Assembly: GCA_038522735.1 (NCBI GenBank)
Contig: JBCBJX010000037.1
Coordinates: 1-25,412 of the forward strand
DNA: 25,412 nt
From: JBCBJX01 sp038522735
GTDB lineage: Bacteria > Pseudomonadota > Alphaproteobacteria > Caulobacterales > Parvularculaceae
Direction: 5' to 3'
Positions 1 through 7,689 of this stretch are shown piece after piece. Numbering within the stretch: the stretch's first letter is position 1; every line of letters begins with the position of its first letter. Position numbers and translations under genes: made by a program. The notes beneath the pieces were generated by a model. It ran no database searches and was not told the origin of the DNA. It saw only the letters and a program-made list of their open reading frames with translations.

Positions 1-567
1 GACTGGATGGATTCCGATGAAGACCGCAGCGCCTCGGGCGCGGAAAGCAACCACTACCGCCGGGAGGAGCCGCCGCGCGAAGCCGCGAACCAGCCGCTGC
101 AGGAGGTCGGCGAGTTGCGCGCGGTGCGCGGTTACGATCTCGAGGTCTATTCGACCCTCGCCCCATACCTTTGCGCCCATAGCCCCGGCGAGCTGACGCC
201 GATCAACGTGAACGTACTGACGGAGGAGGACGCGCCGATCGTCCGGATGCTCTCCGACGGCCGCCTCGACCTTCGGCCCGCCGCGGAAATCGCCGCGGCG
301 ACGCCGGTTTCAGGCTGGGCGTCGTCCGTCGCATTCTGGGACGCGTTGCGCGCGAACTCGAACACCGACTGGTCGGACCTGCAGCCCGCCGACCCCAAAA
401 CGTTCGCAGGCGAGGGGACCGGCGTTCCCGCAGCGACCGTCAGCGGGTATTACCGATTGACAACCCGCATCACGTACTACGACGCCTATCTCGAAGCCGA
501 AGCCGCGATCCGCATGAACGGCGGGCGCGCTCAGCTTCTGTGGCGTCGCCTTGGAGCCGATGGATGA
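1..567 (+). CDS. gspK: Type II secretion system minor pseudopilin GspK (C-terminal part, 5' end outside window)
   Basis: GspK is the large minor pseudopilin at the tip of the type II secretion pseudopilus. The reading frame is open from base 1, so the gene starts outside the window and about 188 C-terminal residues are visible. The opening DWMDSDE, then GAESNHYRR and the N-x-PLQEVGELRAVRG stretch are the usual GspK landmarks: the DW-D-D metal-binding-type loop and the helix that sets up the T2SSK saddle domain. TPINVN later matches the second conserved block. It is followed without a gap by gspL, gspM and gspN, which confirms the identity. The hydrophobic N-terminal helix and prepilin cleavage site cannot be seen here. 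The stop codon overlaps the gspL start as ATGA. Confidence 0.93.
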   Translation, partial: DWMDSDEDRSASGAESNHYRREEPPREAANQPLQEVGELRAVRGYDLEVYSTLAPYLCAHSPGELTPINVNVLTEEDAPIVRMLSDGRLDLRPAAEIAAATPVSGWASSVAFWDALRANSNTDWSDLQPADPKTFAGEGTGVPAATVSGYYRLTTRITYYDAYLEAEAAIRMNGGRAQLLWRRLGADG

Positions 568-1760
568 GCCGTCGTTTCGTCATTTATCCCGCCGAACGCC
601 CGGACGCGCCCGTCCGCTGGCGTCGGGGCGACGGCATGGCGGGCGAGGCGGCGCGTATCGCCGATCTCGCCGCCCATGCGCCGGAGGATGCGGAGACGAT
701 CCTCGTCGTTCCCGGCGAAATCGCGCCGAGCCGGGCCGTCCGCGCGCCCGCCGGAACCGGCCGTCAGGCCCGCGCCGCGGCGGCGTTCGCACTGGAAGAC
801 GAGATTTCCGAAGACCTGGACGGTCTGCATGTCGGCCTCGGTCCCGCGCTCGACGGCGGCGAGCGCCTTGTCGGCCTCGCCCGATCCGAACCGCTGTCCC
901 GCTGGCTCGCTGAGTGCGCCGCGGCGGGTCTGGAGGTCGCGCGCCTCGTTCCCGATCACCGGGCCCTCGATGATGAGGAGGGCTCCGCAAAGGTCCTCTT
1001 CGACGGCGAGCGAGCGATCGTTCGCTGCGACGCCGCCGGGTTCGCGTGCGAGAGCGATCTCGCGATCGCCGTCGCCGCCGGCCTCGCCGAAGCTGCAGAG
1101 CGGCCGCGTCTCGTTTTGATCGGGGCGCCCGCCGGCGTCGAACCGGACGCGGTCGCCGGCTTGGAAATCGTCCGCGAGCCTCTCGCGGCGGGCGGCTCGA
1201 CGCTCTCCTATCTCGCCGCCGGTCTCGACGCCGCCGATCTCGATCTCCGCCAGGGGGCCTTCGCGCCGAAGACCCCCTGGGGCCGTATCCTGAAGCCCTG
1301 GCGTCCGGCGGCGATCGCCGCCGCGGCGGCCGCCGCCTTTTGGACCGCCGGCGCTGCGGCCGACATCGTCCGCTACGGCGCGGCGGCGGAACGCAACCGG
1401 GACCTCGCTGAAGCGCGGTTTACCGAAGCCTTCCCTGGCGCGCCGCGGGTCGGCGACATCGCGAGCCAGGCGCGCCGTCAAGCGGCCGTTGCGAGCGGCG
1501 GCTCGAACTCCGAATTCCTCGCGATCTCCGCAGCCTTCGCGGCGGTCACCGAAGCGCTCGAGGGGGCGAGCCTCTCCAGCGTCCGCTTTTCCGGCGCCGG
1601 GCCTGTTCCCGAAGCCTCGGCGGAGATCGTCTATCGCGAATTCGAAGATATCGAGACGATCCGCGCTCTGCTGACGGAGGCGGGGTTCTCCATGGAAGAA
1701 GCGAGCACCCGCCAGCAGGGCGGCGCGGTCGTTTCCACCCTGATCGTGAGGCGGCGATGA
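564..1760 (+). CDS. gspL: Type II secretion system inner-membrane protein GspL
   Basis: GspL recruits the GspE ATPase to the inner-membrane platform of the type II secretion system. The 398-aa protein has a cytoplasmic actin-like domain (about residues 1-240), one transmembrane helix at about 249-272 (an Ala-rich run after KPWRPAA) and a short periplasmic ferredoxin-like domain, which is the normal GspL layout and length. I chose the ATG at 564 because it overlaps the gspK stop as ATGA, the same junction seen at gspL/gspM, and because MSRRFVIYP reads as the first strand of the domain. An in-frame GTG at 540 would add eight residues. Assignment rests on position, size and topology more than on single motifs, since GspL diverges strongly. 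Confidence 0.88.
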   Translation: MSRRFVIYPAERPDAPVRWRRGDGMAGEAARIADLAAHAPEDAETILVVPGEIAPSRAVRAPAGTGRQARAAAAFALEDEISEDLDGLHVGLGPALDGGERLVGLARSEPLSRWLAECAAAGLEVARLVPDHRALDDEEGSAKVLFDGERAIVRCDAAGFACESDLAIAVAAGLAEAAERPRLVLIGAPAGVEPDAVAGLEIVREPLAAGGSTLSYLAAGLDAADLDLRQGAFAPKTPWGRILKPWRPAAIAAAAAAAFWTAGAAADIVRYGAAAERNRDLAEARFTEAFPGAPRVGDIASQARRQAAVASGGSNSEFLAISAAFAAVTEALEGASLSSVRFSGAGPVPEASAEIVYREFEDIETIRALLTEAGFSMEEASTRQQGGAVVSTLIVRRR

Positions 1761-2245
1761 GCGAGTTCTGGACCGGCCTCTCGGTGCGTGAACGCTGGCT
1801 CATCGGCGTCGGCGGCGCGCTTGCGATTCTCGTCGGCGGATGGCTGGGCGTCGTGAGGCCCCTCGCGGACGCCCGGGAGGACGCGATCAACACCTGGCGG
1901 CGGACCGGAGACGACCTGACCATTGTCGAGGACGCCGCAGCCCGCGCCCGCGCAGCCGCGCTCGACCCCGGCGCCCGCGCGGCGCGCCAGCCGAGCCGGG
2001 CGGGCCTGCGCGCCGCCGCAACCGGCGCCGCCCGCGCGGCTGGGCTCGGCATCTCTCGCCTACAGCCTGAGGATGAAACCGCCGTGCGCGTCTGGGTCGA
2101 CGATGCGCCGGCGGAGAATGTCTACGCCTGGCTCGTCGCCGCGGAGCGCGATCACGGGCTTTCCGTGCGCGAAGCGTCGATCTCATCCCGGCGCGGCGAC
2201 GGCAATGTCGCCGTTGAGGTGACGCTCTCGATCGGGGGCGCGTGA
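1757..2245 (+). CDS. gspM: Type II secretion system protein GspM
   Basis: GspM is the bitopic partner of GspL in the type II secretion inner-membrane platform. The 162-aa protein starts with a short cytoplasmic stretch (SEFWTGLSVRERW), one membrane helix at about residues 15-33, then a helix rich in Ala and Arg and a small C-terminal alpha/beta domain ending in EVTLSIGGA. The SVRER-W-I-GVGG opening followed by a hydrophobic helix and V-x-P is characteristic of GspM. It overlaps gspL by ATGA and gspN follows directly, so these genes are almost certainly translated together. Confidence 0.88.
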   Translation: MSEFWTGLSVRERWLIGVGGALAILVGGWLGVVRPLADAREDAINTWRRTGDDLTIVEDAAARARAAALDPGARAARQPSRAGLRAAATGAARAAGLGISRLQPEDETAVRVWVDDAPAENVYAWLVAAERDHGLSVREASISSRRGDGNVAVEVTLSIGGA

Positions 2246-3006
2246 TGATCCGTTCCGCCGGTCTCGTTCTTGTCGCCGCGATCCTCGCGGCCGTTCTTTC
2301 GGTCGCGAACCTGCCTCTCGCCGCCGTCGCAGGATGGGCCGGGCTCCATAAGGCCGGACTCTCCTATGCGCGGGCGGAGGGAACCCTCTGGAGGGGCGTC
2401 CTTGTCGGCGCGCGGTTCAACGGCCACGCCCTCGGCGACGTGACGGTCGCGGCGAAGCCCGCCGCGCTCCTCGCCGGCCGAGCGAGCATGAGCTTCGCCA
2501 TGGACGGGGACGGGGTCCTCGGCCGCGGCGGCGCGGCGGTCGGCCTCGATCGCCGGGTCCGGATCATGGACGCGCGCTTTCTCGTCGATCTCGACCGCTT
2601 TTCCTATTACTTCAGCGAGCTGCCGTTCGGCGGCGCCGTCGAGGCGGACGTCCGATCACTGACCTTCGGGCCGCGCGGCTGCGAGGTTGCTGACGCCCGC
2701 ATCGCGACGGACGCCTTCAAGGAGACCGCCGCCGCCATGCGCGGCGAGGCGCCGGTTCTGGACGGCCCGCTGCGCTGTGACGGCGACGCGCTTCTCGCGG
2801 ATCTTGCGGGCGGCGCGGACAACGACCGCGTGGCGCTGACGGCCCGGCTCGGGCCGGATCTCAGCTACGCCCTGAGACTTTCTGTGCGCACGGACGATCC
2901 GTCCGTATCGAGCCTTCTTCCCATGCTCGGCTTCATGGGCGAGGACGATCAGTTCAATTACGCCCTCGACGGCAAGCTCGCGGCGGCGCGCGGAGTACAG
3001 TCATGA
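2245..3006 (+). CDS. gspN: Type II secretion system protein GspN
   Basis: GspN is an accessory type II secretion protein found in some proteobacteria; its exact role is unsettled. The protein (253 aa from the ATG at 2245) has an N-terminal membrane helix (about residues 4-28), then the G-W-A-G-x-x-x-A-G-L-S-Y-A-x-A-EGTLWRGV segment that resembles the EGT-WxG signature of the GspN/AsmA-like fold, then repeated beta-rich sequence. The GTG at 2242 is an alternative start that adds one residue; both overlap the gspM stop. The position directly after gspM supports the call. The stop overlaps the next gene's ATG. Confidence 0.85.
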   Translation: MIRSAGLVLVAAILAAVLSVANLPLAAVAGWAGLHKAGLSYARAEGTLWRGVLVGARFNGHALGDVTVAAKPAALLAGRASMSFAMDGDGVLGRGGAAVGLDRRVRIMDARFLVDLDRFSYYFSELPFGGAVEADVRSLTFGPRGCEVADARIATDAFKETAAAMRGEAPVLDGPLRCDGDALLADLAGGADNDRVALTARLGPDLSYALRLSVRTDDPSVSSLLPMLGFMGEDDQFNYALDGKLAAARGVQS

Positions 3007-3473
3007 TGCGGAACGCCTCGATTATCGGCCTTCTCCTGCTCGGCGCCTGCGCGACGACGCAAGCGCCCCAGATCGCCCGCGGCGGCGACGAACCCGTGCT
3101 CCGGGCGATCGCGCCCGGCGGCCTTAAATCCGGCTCCTGCGGCGCGCTCCTGTGGACTCGCGGCGTGTCCGGGGATCCCGCGCTCATCTTCCGGTCGAAC
3201 GCGGCGGAAGGCGCGGAGGTGAATTTCAACGGCGTGCTCGTCCCCCTCGCGCTCCGGGAAGGACGGGGCGTCTCGATTTACGGCCAGCAGCTGGAGCAGA
3301 CATTCGTTCCGCTGGCGGAGGACGCGCCGAAGATCACCATCCATGTTGAGGCTGAAACAGGACCCTCCTTCGACGGCGGCGTCTATACGCGAAACGCCCG
3401 CATCACCCTCGCACGAGACGACGGCTGGGAGGTGGTGACGCCCGTCGCCGGCGTCATCGGCTGCTCGCGCTGA
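3003..3473 (+). CDS. Putative lipoprotein, translationally coupled to gspN
   Basis: I do not recognise a named family. The 156-aa product starts with a hydrophobic segment ending in a lipobox, LGAC, with the lipidated Cys at residue 16, so it is predicted to be an outer-membrane or periplasmic lipoprotein. The remainder has a beta-rich look with two further cysteines, Cys46 in GSCGALLW and Cys154 three residues from the C-terminus, which could form a disulfide. It overlaps gspN by ATGA and is the last gene of the type II secretion operon. That position makes a role in secretin assembly or secretion conceivable, but nothing in the sequence proves it. The stop codon abuts the stop codon of the convergent dehydrogenase gene with no intervening base. 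Confidence 0.8.
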   Translation: MMRNASIIGLLLLGACATTQAPQIARGGDEPVLRAIAPGGLKSGSCGALLWTRGVSGDPALIFRSNAAEGAEVNFNGVLVPLALREGRGVSIYGQQLEQTFVPLAEDAPKITIHVEAETGPSFDGGVYTRNARITLARDDGWEVVTPVAGVIGCSR

Positions 3474-4208
3474 TCAGGCGGGGATCTCGATCCCATCCCA
3501 GGCGAAGCATTTGCCCGAGCGCTCTGGCGTCAGGCTCTCCAGGACTGCGATCAAACGCTCGGCGCTGTAGTCCGGCGTAAAGAGCTTTTCATCGGGCACG
3601 TTGCGCTGGAAGGGCCTGGAAAGCTCCGTATCCACTGTTCCCGGGTGAAGGCCGACGCACAGAGCCGTTTCGTTTTTCCGTGCAAGTTCGATTGCAAAGT
3701 TCCGAATCAGCATGTTGAGCGCCGCCTTCGAGGCGCGGTAGGCGTGCCAGCCCCCGTATCCGTTGTCGGAAATCGATCCGACGCGGGCGGAGAGGGCGGC
3801 GAAGGCCGCTTTGCGGCGGGAGGCGAGCTTCGGCAGGGCGTGCTTCGCGACAAGGGCGGGACCCGTCGTGTTGATCGCGAATACTTCGGCGAAGGCGTCT
3901 GCGTCGATATGGCGCCAGGTTTTCTCGGGGGAAAATCCGTCCCCCTGCAGAACGCCTGTTGCGACGAGCACGAGATCGAGGTCGGTCTCTTCGGCGAAAA
4001 CCGCTGCGACGGACGCTTCGTCGGTGATGTCGATCCGTTTGGTGCGGATGTTTGCGGCGTCCGGCGCGGAGCCGGAGCGCGACAGGGCGAGCACGTCTCC
4101 GACGGCGGGGTCGTCCGCCAGGCGTTTCACGAGGGCTCCGCCGATCCCGCCGCTCGCGCCGACGACCGCCGCCTTCATAGGACGTTGAAAACTCGCAAGC
4201 GCCGTCAT
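3474..4208 (-). CDS. Short-chain dehydrogenase/reductase (SDR) family oxidoreductase
   Basis: A 244-aa classical-size SDR. The nucleotide-binding glycine motif GASGGIG is at residues 17-23. The active-site Tyr and Lys are Y157 and K161 in YRASK, preceded by a Ser-containing SARVGSISDN segment. The substrate is not predictable; the sequence resembles the CsgA/C-factor-like branch of small SDRs. The start ATG overlaps the hemE stop as ATGA, so the two genes form one transcription unit. An internal ATG at residue 11 (MKAAVVGASG) would also give a good SDR N-terminus, but the overlap favours the longer form. Confidence 0.88.
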   Translation of the reverse strand: MTALASFQRPMKAAVVGASGGIGGALVKRLADDPAVGDVLALSRSGSAPDAANIRTKRIDITDEASVAAVFAEETDLDLVLVATGVLQGDGFSPEKTWRHIDADAFAEVFAINTTGPALVAKHALPKLASRRKAAFAALSARVGSISDNGYGGWHAYRASKAALNMLIRNFAIELARKNETALCVGLHPGTVDTELSRPFQRNVPDEKLFTPDYSAERLIAVLESLTPERSGKCFAWDGIEIPA

Positions 4209-5239
4209 CCGCTCCGCACCCGTGCGATCAACCGTTCGACATGGGGGATCGGCGTTTCGGGCCGCACGCCCTGTCCAAGGTTGAACACATAGGGCTTGCC
4301 GCGGAAGGCGCGCTTCACTGCGTCGATCGATGCGTCGAGGGCTTCGCCGCCGGCGATAAGGGCGAGGGGATCGACGGCGCCCTGAACGGGGCCCGCCGAC
4401 GCCACGTGTTCCGCCGCCCAGTCGAGGTTCGCGCGCTCGTCGAGGCCGACGGCGTCGACGTGGGTATCGGCGCGATAGCGCGCGAGCCAGGTTCCCGCGC
4501 CGCGTGGAAAACCGATGATCGGCGCCTCGGGCGCCGCGGCGCGCACGGCGTCCACGATACGCGCCGTCGGCCGGGCGATCGCCCGCTCATAGAGCGTCGC
4601 GGGGCAGTCGCCCGCCCAGCTGTCGAAAATCTGCACAGCCTGGGCGCCGGCGGCGATCTGGGCTTCAAGCAGCGCCGAAATCGCGGGGACGAGCGCCTCG
4701 ATCACCGCATCGAACTTTGCGGGCTCGAGGTACGCGACCCGCGCCGCCTCCTCGCGTCCCGCAGTCCCGCGGCCGCCGAGCATATAGGTGGCGAGCGTCC
4801 AGGGCGCCCCGGCGAAGCCGAGGAGCGCGACCTCCGGCGGCAGCTGCGCGCGGACGCCGGCGACCGTTTCGAAAACGGGCTGCAAACGGTCGCGAACCCG
4901 GTCGGCGGCGGCGGACGGGTCGAGATCCGCGGCGTCGAGGGGGCCGAGCACCGGGCCTTCGCCGGGCTCGAAAACGACCTCCTGACCAAGAGCGTGTGGG
5001 ATCGTGAGAATATCCGAAAAGAGGATCGCCGCGTCCATGCCGTAACGCCGGACGGGCTGGAGCGTCGCTTCAATCGCCAGCTCAGGACGGAAGCAGAAGT
5101 CCATGAAGTCGCGCGCCTTCGCGCGGGTCTCCAGATATTCCGGAAGATGTCGGCCAGCCTGGCGCATGAGCCAGAGCGGCGGCGGGTCGAGGGGCGCGCC
5201 CCTGAGGGCCTGAAGGATCGGTGGTGCTGATGTCGTCAT
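4205..5239 (-). CDS. hemE: Uroporphyrinogen decarboxylase HemE
   Basis: HemE converts uroporphyrinogen III to coproporphyrinogen III in heme biosynthesis, in the cytoplasm. The 344-aa length is normal for the family. The first family signature PLWLMRQAGRHLPEY is present, with the substrate-carboxylate-binding RQAGR at residues 26-30, and the second, GFAGAPWTLATYMLGG, is in the middle of the protein. FSDILTIPHALG contains the conserved substrate-binding Asp region. An AGGAAAG element lies just upstream of the ATG. The downstream SDR gene is translationally coupled. This is a housekeeping gene and has no evident link to the exopolysaccharide genes that diverge from it. Confidence 0.97.
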   Translation of the reverse strand: MTTSAPPILQALRGAPLDPPPLWLMRQAGRHLPEYLETRAKARDFMDFCFRPELAIEATLQPVRRYGMDAAILFSDILTIPHALGQEVVFEPGEGPVLGPLDAADLDPSAAADRVRDRLQPVFETVAGVRAQLPPEVALLGFAGAPWTLATYMLGGRGTAGREEAARVAYLEPAKFDAVIEALVPAISALLEAQIAAGAQAVQIFDSWAGDCPATLYERAIARPTARIVDAVRAAAPEAPIIGFPRGAGTWLARYRADTHVDAVGLDERANLDWAAEHVASAGPVQGAVDPLALIAGGEALDASIDAVKRAFRGKPYVFNLGQGVRPETPIPHVERLIARVRSG

Positions 5240-5351
5240 GGGAGCTTTCCTAACCGCACCGCGCCGCGCCCGCCAGCGGCGCCTGTCTTGCGTGGTGTTT
5301 TGCCTGCGCGGGGAGACTGCTATGCCGCGCCGGACCGCCGCCTAACCGAGG

Positions 5352-6503
5352 ATGCCCGTGATCGCCGCCGCCGAGACCGCCGCCCGCGCGCCGCTTCGCG
5401 TGCTGCACGTCTTTTCTTCCTTCGAATTCGGCGGCCAGCAGGTGCGGTTCGTGGCCTTCGCAAACGCCGTCGGCGGCTCTTACGAGCACCATGTCGTCGC
5501 CATGGACGACAAGACCGACGCCGAGCGCCTCATCGAGAAAGACGTTCCGTTGCACATCCACCATCTGCCGGTCCGCAAGTCCGCTGCGCTCAGCTTTTCC
5601 AACCTCGCCATGGCGAAGCGGCTCGGCGAGGAGGTGAGGCCCGATGTTCTGTGCACTTATAACTGGGGCGCGATCGAATGGGCGATCGTCAATCGGGTGA
5701 CGCCGATCGCTGGCCACGTCCACTTCGAAGACGGTTTCGGCCCCGACGAATCCGGCGGCGCCTTCAAACAGAAGCGGATATGGACCCGGCGCGCGGCGTT
5801 TGGGCCGCGCACGAAAGTCGTCGTGCCGTCCCGCGTCCTGGAAGGCATCGCCCGCAACACATGGCGCCTGCCGGCCGAACGCATCGCCTACCTCGCGAAC
5901 GGCGTCGATCTTGCGCGCTTTTCGCCCGAGGGGCCGGTGGATCGCTCCTACAGCGGCGACGAGGACGAGGTTGTCGTCGGCACCGTCGGGGCTCTGCGGC
6001 GTGAGAAGAACGCCATGCGGCTCATTCGCGTGTTCCATCGCGCCTCGGACGGCCGGAAGGCCCGGCTGGTCATCGTCGGCGACGGGCCGGAGCGGCCGGC
6101 GCTCGAAGCCGAAGCGCGCGATCGGGGAATTGCCGATAGAGTTGTCTTTACAGGACGCATCGCAAAGCCGGAAGCGCTGATGCGGGGTTTCGACGTGTTT
6201 GCACTCTCCTCGGACACCGAGCAGATGCCGTTGGGCCTCGTCGAGGCGATGGGCTGCGGGCGCGCCTGCGCGTCCACCGATGTCGGCGACGTCATGGATA
6301 TGGTGAGTCCGGAGAACCGGGATTTCGTGATACCGAAAGAAGCCGAAGCCGATTTCGCAGCTGCGATCGGCACGCTGATTGACGATGCGGACCTGCGCGC
6401 CCGCCTCGGCGCCGCGAACCGGGCGAAAGCGGAGAAACAGTATTCGATCGACGCCATGGTCGCGCGCCTCGACGGCCTCATCCGCGAGGCCGCGAGCGCG
6501 TGA
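5352..6503 (+). CDS. GT4-family glycosyltransferase (GT-B fold), exopolysaccharide assembly
   Basis: A 383-aa cytoplasmic glycosyltransferase. The N-terminal domain opens with LRVLHVFSSFEFGGQQVR, the Gly-rich loop of GT4 enzymes. The C-terminal domain holds VGTVGALRREKN, VIVGDGPERP and the E-x7-E donor-binding pair in EQMPLGLVE. The YNWGAIEWAI segment recalls the PEP-CTERM/exosortase-associated sugar transferases of this family, which fits the locus, but donor and acceptor are unknown. The ATG at 5352 sits directly against a GAGG sequence; a GTG at 5358 has better spacing to it and would shorten the protein by two residues. The stop overlaps the next gene's GTG (GTGA). Confidence 0.9.
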   Translation: MPVIAAAETAARAPLRVLHVFSSFEFGGQQVRFVAFANAVGGSYEHHVVAMDDKTDAERLIEKDVPLHIHHLPVRKSAALSFSNLAMAKRLGEEVRPDVLCTYNWGAIEWAIVNRVTPIAGHVHFEDGFGPDESGGAFKQKRIWTRRAAFGPRTKVVVPSRVLEGIARNTWRLPAERIAYLANGVDLARFSPEGPVDRSYSGDEDEVVVGTVGALRREKNAMRLIRVFHRASDGRKARLVIVGDGPERPALEAEARDRGIADRVVFTGRIAKPEALMRGFDVFALSSDTEQMPLGLVEAMGCGRACASTDVGDVMDMVSPENRDFVIPKEAEADFAAAIGTLIDDADLRARLGAANRAKAEKQYSIDAMVARLDGLIREAASA

Positions 6504-7576
6504 ACGGTCTCGCCCTCAGGCTGATCGAGGACGCCGAAGGGTTCGCCTCGGCTTGGGCTGAGAGCGCGGCGGACATCGACGTCTCGCCCTTTCTCTCCGC
6601 GACCTGGGTGCTCGCCCGGTTAGAGACGGCCCCGGATGGAAGCGCGCCGTTCGGCGTCTTCAATGGCGAACGACCCCTCGGCCTCGTTTTCGCGCGCCGC
6701 GGACGCGGCGGCGCCGTCCGTCTCCATCTCCACGAAACCGGCGTTCCGGAGGCGGACGCCGTCTATGCCGAGGACGTCGATTTTCTTGCGGGGCCAAACG
6801 ACGCCTTGCGTACCGCGATCTTCGATCTGCTGATCGAGCGCAAGCCGGTCGCGCTCGTGGCGCGAACCCTGTCGAAGCGCTGTTATTCCGTGCTCGTCGA
6901 GAGAGCGCAGCAAAGCGCCTACGCCGCTCGCAAGACGGATGAAAAAACCGCCTACGCCGTCGATCTGGACGCCTTGAGGGCGTCCGGCGCGGACTTCGCC
7001 TCGACGCTTTCGGCAGGCGCGCGCCGCCAGTCCCGTCGCGCCGAAGAACTGCTCGGCGCCGTGCGTTTCAATCGGGCGGATACGGTCGAACGACGCCGCG
7101 CTTACTCCGATGCGCTCGAAGCCCTCCACGCGGTTCGCTGGAAGCGGAAAGGGCGCGACGGCGCCTTCGCCAATCCGGCGTTTCGTCGGTTCCACGAGGC
7201 TCTGCGACGCGCCTGCGATGAGAAGCCGGACTGGGGGCTCGACTATTCTTTCGACGCCCTCGTAGCTGAGGAAGAAATTGTCGGGGTTCTCTATCAGCTC
7301 CACTGGCGGGGCGGCGTTTACAATTATCAGACCGGCTTCCGCGTTTTCGACGACAACCGCGTGAAGCCCGGCCTTGTCGCCCATCGCCTCGCCGCTGAGT
7401 GCGCGCGGGAGGAGGGCGCGGCGCGCTATGATCTCCTCGCGGGCGGTGGCGTCTATAAAGAGCGTCTGGCGGCGCCGCACCGGATGGTTGTTTCAACCGT
7501 GTTCGAGCGCCGCGGTCCGCTGCAGTGGGCGCGCGCCGTCGCACGGGCCGCGAAGAACGCCCTTCGCCGCGGATGA
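6500..7576 (+). CDS. FemAB-like/GNAT acyltransferase (Acetyltransf_6 type)
   Basis: A 358-aa protein with the layout of the CelD/BcsL or FemAB-like N-acyltransferase superfamily: two tandem GNAT-like halves, with the better conserved half at about residues 160-320. Visible marks are the helix AGARRQSRRAEELLG, the aromatic strand YQLHWRGGVYNYQTGF, and the late block GLVAHRLAAECAREEGAARYDLLAGGGVYKERL. Such proteins in polysaccharide loci are thought to acylate sugars, often at amino groups; the actual donor and acceptor are not known. The GTG start overlaps the stop of the preceding glycosyltransferase, so the two are translationally coupled and probably act in the same pathway. Confidence 0.85.
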   Translation: MNGLALRLIEDAEGFASAWAESAADIDVSPFLSATWVLARLETAPDGSAPFGVFNGERPLGLVFARRGRGGAVRLHLHETGVPEADAVYAEDVDFLAGPNDALRTAIFDLLIERKPVALVARTLSKRCYSVLVERAQQSAYAARKTDEKTAYAVDLDALRASGADFASTLSAGARRQSRRAEELLGAVRFNRADTVERRRAYSDALEALHAVRWKRKGRDGAFANPAFRRFHEALRRACDEKPDWGLDYSFDALVAEEEIVGVLYQLHWRGGVYNYQTGFRVFDDNRVKPGLVAHRLAAECAREEGAARYDLLAGGGVYKERLAAPHRMVVSTVFERRGPLQWARAVARAAKNALRRG

Positions 7577-7689
7577 GGCGCGATTTCGGACGCGACGCGC
7601 CCATCTGCGGGCGCGATCAGTTGTGTGGGCGTTTAAGGCCGATAGACTTTACGGAATTGGCCGACCCGGCGAGCGAGAGGATGAGCAAA

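Noticed and set aside
531..1481. Long open frame (316 codons) on the minus strand opposite gspL
   Set aside because: It is a shadow frame of a high-GC gene: Arg/Gly-rich with no domain, and it lies opposite a well-supported gspL inside an operon.
5293..5307. GG-N10-GC spacing upstream of the first glycosyltransferase gene, TGGTGTTTTGCCTGC
   Set aside because: The spacing is right, but the -24 half is TGGT rather than TGGC and the -12 half is CTGC; too weak to call a sigma-54 promoter without transcript data.
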